64,000 nucleotides of DNA, taken from Hydnum rufescens UP504 (taxonomy: Eukaryota > Basidiomycota > Agaricomycetes > Cantharellales > Hydnaceae). The stretch covers positions 79,108-143,107 of the forward strand of contig MU129025.1 of the NCBI GenBank assembly GCA_014904985.1, written 5' to 3'. The notes below the pieces were generated by a model that was not told the origin of the DNA, did no database searches, and worked only from the letters and a program-made list of their open reading frames with translations. Both the position numbers and the translations under genes were made by a program. Within the stretch, counting starts at the first letter, position 1. Each line of letters opens with the position of its first letter. Shown here piece by piece: positions 58,151 through 64,000 of this stretch.

Positions 58151-59195
58151 TTCGAAGAGTTGGGTGGAATTCTTTTAGACAACCTTCCTCACCAAAAGGG
58201 CGGGCGGGAAACCCAAAGTCGATAAAAACAGCATGCTTACCATCTCCTTGTTTTCTCTTTTTCCTTTGCAGAACAAGTCCCAGCTCCGCAGATGATGGTG
58301 CTGTACGACCTCTGCGCCTCTCGGTTCCTCGGACCGTCCCATGGAGCTCGACAAGTTCCCAACGTAGCAACTACGTCTCACCGAGTTCTAGTTGCGTATC
58401 CCCTTGAACAATGTTTATTTCCCTTCTCGCCTCCTTCGCTTTCCCCATTCGCGGATGTTCGGTATTGACTTTTTTCGGTTATTTGTGGCTTCACCTACAG
58501 ACACCACTTTTCTTCCCGCATTTTTGGCCCATCGAGGAGGCTACGTTTTGCTCTGTGCTCGACGAGTTCGCCGCGGTGGAGATACGTGAGGGAAGGTAGT
58601 CTAATCTTTGTTTCCCGAGATCCCCACCCCCCCTCCCTCCAATTGATTTGGATCGCAGTGCCAAGTGGGCGTCTCATTCAGCTTTATATGGTATTCACTT
58701 CGGAGGCGGGGCGAATTGGCCCATACGTGTATAACTTTTCTCGAGAACTTTATCCACCCCTTCCCATCCAAAGTTTCCGAGCTCTAGGCACCTCATTTTT
58801 GAGACCGAAAGTTAATACATACTCCACAACTACGTAACTGTTACATGCACCCCCGAAAATCAGTTGTCTTTCTGACCTCTTCCTCACAGCCCCAGTCCCA
58901 GTCGCATGCAGCTTTATAGGTGATGATCCCGCCAAAAGTCCCTTGATCACTCACCAAATTCCAGCCATCCCTCAAGGCTCCAGTTGTCCTTCGTGAGGCG
59001 GAACCCACACATATGGTTCAGAAATGTGCGCCACACGCGACGTCAGCACCACATCAGGGAAGCTCGGGTGCGGAAAGGACGACTCCCCACCCGGAATCGC
59101 CGCCGCCGCAGGATATTGTATCCCCCCTGCAACAGGAGGCGACGTCCACACAGGATAAGACTCCCGCTTACTATCGTCTCTCTTCTCGTCCTCAG
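58151..59195 (+). repeat. Family X gene block, copy X6
   Basis: Direct, almost exact repeat of 51060-52108, beginning inside the I-E-E-L-G-G-I-L-L-D segment. The Y-D-L exon, the following intron-like stretch and the tail are all present. It joins the start of Y3 back to back at about 58150 through a short shared piece (tagcaaggctttggaggga) that also marks the break at 52108. Confidence 0.6.
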
Positions 59196-60619
59196 GGGGT
59201 TCCGAGAAACCGAATCGGCGGCCTGTGAGGAACCACAGGAGGACATTGATGGCCCCCGTGGCCGCGAACAGGAAATCTGCAGCGATGATAAACCCATGCC
59301 GGGGCCCGGGGCTCTTCGGCCTCCATTCAAGAAATCGAACGAGGGATATTGGGAATATCTCTACGATATAGCTAAATCAAGCGGGGTTCAACGTCAGTTC
59401 GATACTTGCGCTCGAAAAGAGCAGAACGGAATGAGAGCACCTATTGGATACCTGCGCTCGATGGATCGACAAAAATCAAAGAGAATCAGGATCTTTCCTG
59501 GAGAATGTGTCGGTGTTGGAGCACTGACCATCCCATAAACATTGCATCACGAAGAAGACGGCGGTCGCGTTTCGCAGTGGCCTCCCTAAGCCAGTTGACT
59601 ACAATGATGCCCGTAGAGCACAAAGGTAACGGTAGCCGCGAGCCAAAAGTAAGCATATTCGCTACCGATCTTGAGTCTTGACGACTCCACCGTCCCGTCA
59701 GTGATCCAACACCATGCGCTGAGAGAGATAGGGAAAAGGCAAAACGTTGGTGCAAAGAAGAATACACCGAATGATACAGTGGAAGACACCTACCCACTCT
59801 TTCCATAGTAATGTGGAATAGTCGTTGCGGGAATAATGATCATAAGAAAGATAAAGAGGAAAATCAAGGCAATCATAGCCACTGCAAGCTGACGCGCTTG
59901 GGACCGACTAAGCTTGCCAGGGAACATGGTTTGCAGAAATGTCATGACGGCGATCGCAATCGTGAACCAAGCTATGATGGATAAGCAGTCATCAGGGACG
60001 CGCTAACGGAAAGTCCGTATCCAAGACGCACACACTCCGTCATTCCCAATCTGTAGGAGAACAGCTGCAATGGGGAGATGTTTTCAGCAGAGTTCACAGA
60101 GCCATCACAGAACTGGACAGATTCACCTTGGGTGGTACAATACGAACCCTCCGTAACTTCCCCATAGAATGCCCACCGTGCAGCGAGGAATCCTGGCACG
60201 GCGTGTACACTGCTTAGTCCAATCAGCGATACCTTCATCCTGTTTGGACACCGAAACTTGCCCATCCATAAATACAGCAACGAGAAATAAGAGAGAGACA
60301 GGCTGGAGCGGGCAATCCTCCGGGCCCCAACCGCCATGAAGTCGGTAATTTTTGATGGCATGACGCTGTGGGCAGTGTGAGAGATTCATGGCCGTCGAAA
60401 GTGCGCCAGGGAGAAATACTTACAATGGAAATCGCAAGGAGTACTGCTGTGCCTACAAAAGACATAACCGCCACTTCAGCGAGAAGCTAGAATACCAGTT
60501 TCTCGTGAGCCACGGCGGGCAAGCGATGAGAATGGCACATAACGCACCAGGATTTCCGAGCGAAGCCCGAAGCTGTTCTGAAGAGATGCACTCCAGTTGT
60601 CAGGATCGGTGGTCACCAT
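59195..60619 (-). pseudogene. Family Y membrane protein, copy Y4 (diverged)
   Basis: ATG at 60619 (M-V-T-T-D-P-D-N-W-S-A). More diverged from Y3/Y5 than those are from each other and closer to Y1 (V-L-L-A-I-S-I-V, L-F-L-V-A-V-F-M-D-G-Q-V). It retains the E-Y-A-Y-F-W-L-A-A-T-V-T-F-V-L-Y-G helix (about 59650). Frame breaks occur between most helices. Confidence 0.5.
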
Positions 60620-60629
60620 AGCAAGAGAA

Positions 60630-61640
60630 CAGCCTGAGTGAGGCAAAGGTGAGCTCTGAATATAGCAAGGCTTCGGAATGAATGGTACATATCGGGCTCA
60701 AGCCTTTATTAGACCATTTCAACAGTAGGGTCATCGATAAGAAAATCCATTTTTTAGAAATGCCCAATCTGAAGGCTCAGGAGCGCGTTTCCGGGTCAGA
60801 AAAAGGGCTGCGACGCCGACGGTCAAAGCCAGATGAGCTAAATATGTGCAGACTGGAATTCCAACTCGATAGGAGGGTTAGTCAGGGATGGGGCCTGAGC
60901 AATCTGCGTTGGAATTCACGTTCGATGCCGCAAGGCTTGAGCAATGCTAGGTCTCATCTTGCGCAAGTGGATGGAAGTTGCCAAAGCAGTCTGATATTAC
61001 ATGATCAATTGCATTCCAAGCGCCCAGAGTGTAGAATAGAGAAAAGCGGTAGCTGCAGCACCCTTGCTCTGGAGAGCTGCTAAGGCAACTTCGGACCACA
61101 CGAGAAATTGAGAAGCAAGGCTGTGCCCCCCAGCCTTGGGCACAGCGTTGTGGTGGAAAAAAAGGAAGGTGGGTGGGTGAAGATTGAAGAGTTGCTTGGC
61201 CGTACTGGAGAGCATGTAGGAGTAAGCTTGCGAGAGAGACACGAGTTTACGAATGTTTATTTCGAAGCGTGGACGTATTACATAATCGCTCATTCACTCA
61301 GTGTACTTATCCGCGCGCTGATCTCCAGGTTGCGTGCCTCGGACTAGTACTCTCCTTACAGAGAGTCTGGTGGAATGGGAATTTCCATTGAATGCAACAC
61401 ACTTCCGCTCCAACTAATTACAAACAGTCTTTGTAGGAGAATTCGACCAAAGAGGGGGCCAATTGCACGGCAACAACTTTGGGCTGTACGAGATCGTTTG
61501 CTGAATTATTATGTTACAGCATGTCATGGGTAGCGGATGGTGCCTAGGTTTGGAAAATTATTAAATAAGCTTGGCCCGCAGCACCAGACGGTGGAGAGCC
61601 AGGAGAGGTAGCAATTGAAGCATCAGCAAAATCCATTGTG
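60630..61640 (+). repeat. Conserved spacer block with EGGWVKIEELLG frame, copy 3
   Basis: The best copy of the block: frame 61108-61347 runs K-K-E-G-G-W-V-K-I-E-E-L-L-G-R-T-G-E-H-V and on to F-T-N-V-Y-F-E-A-W-T-Y-Y-I-I without a break, ending R-L-R-A-S-D. It may be a small gene or an exon of the neighbouring unit. Family not recognised. Confidence 0.5.
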
Positions 61641-61654
61641 CTTCGGAGGCTCCG

Positions 61655-62540
61655 AAGCACCACTGATATTGCTGATGCGCCTCATCCTCACCGAGCAGTT
61701 GTGTATTCATTTGGACTTCCCTCCCCTATCGTTGAGTGTTAGCTTTTCTGTTCCGTGTGGACTTACAGTGATGGCGCTTCGAAATGGCAACTCGGATACC
61801 TCTTTTCTTCCCGCCTTTATTGGTTCATCGAGGAGGCCGCATTTTGCTCTGTGCTCGACGAGTTCGCCGCGGTAGAGATGCGGTAGTCTACTCTTTCTCT
61901 CGGGTTCGAGCCATTTGATCGTAGTACGAGTGGGCGTCTCATTCAGCTTTACATGGCATTCACGTTGAGTGGGGTGAAGCGGCCCATATATAGCTTTTTG
62001 TCGAGAACTTGGTGGAGTGCTTCCTCTCCCAAGTCCCCGAACCCTATGTACCTTATTTTAGGATCAAAAGTCAATCCACAATCTACACTCCACAAGTACA
62101 TAACGGCTACATGCACGCCCAAAAATCGTTTGTCCACCTTCGATCTTCCATCATCGAAAATCTAAGCATTGCCAATCCTTCTTGCAGCTCCAGTCCTAGT
62201 CGCATGGAGCTTCGTCTGTAGGTGCGATCTCGCCGACAGTTCCCGGACATCAGCAAAATCAATTGCGCTTCGGAGGCCCTGAAGTCTTGGAAGTCCAGCT
62301 TGGGGCGCTTCGAAGACCGCGGAGTCTCCGACGTACAATTGAGTGTGCTGGTGGAGTCCATTGATCTCACCAAATTCCAGCCATCCTCAAGGCCCTAGGT
62401 CTCCTTCCTGAGGTGGTGCCCACACATAAAGTCCAGAAACGTGCGCCGCACGCGATATCAGCACCTCATCAGGGAAGTTCGGCTGGGAAAAGTGCGACTC
62501 CCCACCGGGACCGGCCGCCGCAGGAGATTGTATCCCCTGT
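61655..62540 (+). repeat. Family X gene block, copy X7 (3' half)
   Basis: Same content as X5, with fewer single-base gaps: L-R-N-G-N-S-D-T-S-F-L-P-A-F (61772) or, in the neighbouring frame, S-K-W-Q-L-G-Y-L-F-S-S-R-L-Y-W-F-I-E-E-A-A-F, which fits the other copies. The tail overlaps the antisense end of Y5. Confidence 0.5.
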
Positions 62541-63997
62541 GAAACAGGAGGCAGGGCCCCCATGGAGGACTCCCGCTCATGATCTTCTTCATCCTCGTCC
62601 TCTGGGGATGCGAGAAACCGAATAGGCCGCCTGTGAGGAACCACAGGAGGACATCAATTGCCCCTGAGGACGCGAACAGGAGGTCTGCAGCGATGATAAA
62701 CCCATGCCGGGGCCCAGGACTCTTTGGCCTCCATTCAAGAAATCGAACGAGGGATACTGGGACTATCTTTATAATGTAGGCTAAAGCAAGCGAGGTTCAA
62801 CGTCAGTTCGATACTCGCGCTTAAAAGAAGGTGGACGAAAGCATAGTACCTATTGGATACGTGATATCCATGGATGGACAGAAGTCAAAGAGAATCAGGA
62901 TCTTTCCCGGAGAATGCGTCGGCGTTGCCAGGACTCACCATGCCAAGACGGCGGACACGTTTCGCAGACGCCCCCCTAAGCCAGTTAACTGCAATGATGC
63001 CGTAGAGCACAAAGGTAACGATAGCCGCGAGCCAAAAGTAGGCATATTCGCTACCGATCTTGAGTCGTGACGACTCTACGCTCCTGTTAGCGGTCCAACA
63101 CCACGTGCTGAGTGAGATGGCGAAAAGGCGGAAGGTTGATACAATGAGCCAATACACCAGATGATGAAGACACCTACCCACTGTTCCCATAGTAATGTGG
63201 AATAGTCGTTGCGGGAATAGTGATGATAAGAAGATAAAGAGGAAAATCAGGACAATCATAGCCACCGCAAGCCGACGTGCCTTGGACTGACTGAGCTTGC
63301 CGAGGAACATGCTTTGCAGAAATGTCATGACGGCGATCGCAATCGTGAACCAAGCTTGATGGATAAGCACTGATCAGGAATGCACCAACGGAAATCCGGT
63401 ATCCAGGACACACACACTTGGTCATTTCCAATCTGTTGGAGCACGGCTCCAATGGGTAGATGTTTTCAGCAGGGTTCACTGGAACCATCGCGTGACCTGG
63501 ACAGATTTACGTTGGGTGGTACAATACACTCCGTAACTTTCCCATTGAATACCCACCGTGCAGCGAGGATTCCCGCCATGGCTTGTATACTGCTTAGTTG
63601 AATCAGCGACACCTCCACCCTGTTTGGACAACGAAACTTGCCTATCCATGAATATAGCAATGAGAAATAAGAGAGACACCGGCTGGAGCGGGGGAACCCT
63701 CCTGGGCCCCAACCACCATGAAGTCGGTGATTTTTAATTGCATGGTGACGTAGCAGGTGCGAAGAGATCCATAGCCATCGGAAGTGCGCCAGAGAAAATA
63801 CTTACGATGGTGATCGCAAGGAGTACCATTGGGCCTATAAAAGACACAGCTGCCACTTCAACGAGAATCTGGAGTACCGGTTTCTCGTGAGCCACGGTGG
63901 CGGGAAAGCAACAGAAAGGCACACGACGCACCAGGAGTCCCGCGCGAAGCCCGAAGTTGTTCTGAAGAGATGCACTCCAGTCGTCAGTGGTGCTCAT
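62540..63997 (-). CDS. Family Y polytopic (probably 7-TM) membrane protein, copy Y5
   Basis: The best copy; ATG at 63997, three bases from the window end. Exon 1 (to about 63805) contains the first helix (A-V-S-F-I-G-P-M-V-L-L-A-I-T-I) and a GTAAGT donor. Then follow S-L-L-F-L-I-A-I-F-M-D-R-Q-V (63665), an extracellular-looking loop with Cys, W-F-T-I-A-I-A-V-M-T-F-L-Q-S-M-F (63350), L-A-V-A-M-I-V-L-I-F-L-F-I-F-L (63265), W-L-I-V-S-T-F-R-L-F-A-I (63150), E-Y-A-Y-F-W-L-A-A-I-V-T-F-V-L-Y-G (63045), and a last helix and acidic tail at about 62560-62720. The layout resembles fungal 7-TM receptor-like proteins, but I see no diagnostic motif. At least three one-base frame breaks remain. Confidence 0.5.
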
Positions 63998-64000
63998 CGT

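Noticed and set aside
61000..61293. 98-codon minus-strand frame with hydrophobic stretches as a membrane protein
   Set aside because: Differences between copies are silent on the plus strand and disruptive on the minus strand, so the plus frame is the constrained one.

Overview
This is nuclear DNA of a filamentous basidiomycete, most likely an Agaricomycete. Genes carry many short introns (about 45-70 bp) with GT-AG borders. Three single-copy eukaryotic genes can be read in full: a ubiquitin-ribosomal protein L40 fusion with 7 exons, coatomer subunit delta with 7 exons, and peroxin PEX13. They are mixed with gene families typical of mushrooms: a GH3/PA14 beta-glucosidase, a degenerate protein-kinase-like protein, a small beta-trefoil-like protein, alpha/beta-hydrolase relics and polytopic membrane proteins. 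There are no prokaryotic features.

Layout. From 1 to 21 kb the window is a mosaic of segmental duplications. Four partial copies of an alpha/beta-hydrolase gene region alternate with fragments of the N-terminal half of a trypsin-like (S1-type) protein, one GH3 fragment and one relic of another family. The near-complete members are the S1-like gene (5258-6990, minus) and the GH3 gene (12380-16199, minus). A hAT-type element (549-1385) with a perfect 8-bp target duplication interrupts the first hydrolase copy, and a foldback MITE (16291-16848) sits just upstream of the GH3 start. From 21 to 32 kb lies a conserved core: kinase-like gene, ubiquitin-L40, delta-COP, an unknown Ser/Pro-rich ORF and PEX13.

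From 33.9 to 41.2 kb and again from 50.9 kb to the end, two unidentified families repeat as blocks. Family X is on the plus strand. Family Y is mostly on the minus strand and is a polytopic, probably 7-TM, protein whose 3' end faces X. Between these arrays lie a 3.16-kb inverted duplication (41175-44335) carrying two divergent copies of a beta-trefoil-like gene, a degenerate 151-bp tandem repeat, a broken SAPS-domain (PP6 regulatory subunit) gene, a LINE 3' fragment, a 25-N gap (53579-53603) and a second hAT element (53657-54549) with a perfect 8-bp target duplication.

A quality warning runs through the annotation. Nearly every conserved gene except ubiquitin-L40 is broken by single-base losses, mostly in G or C runs (delta-COP twice, PEX13 once, the S1-like gene twice, the kinase-like gene three times, GH3 about once). 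In the long reads, restoring one base each gives exact codon counts. Essential genes are unlikely to be dead, so I read these as consensus errors of an unpolished long-read assembly. Pseudogene calls in the repeat arrays should be treated with the same caution.
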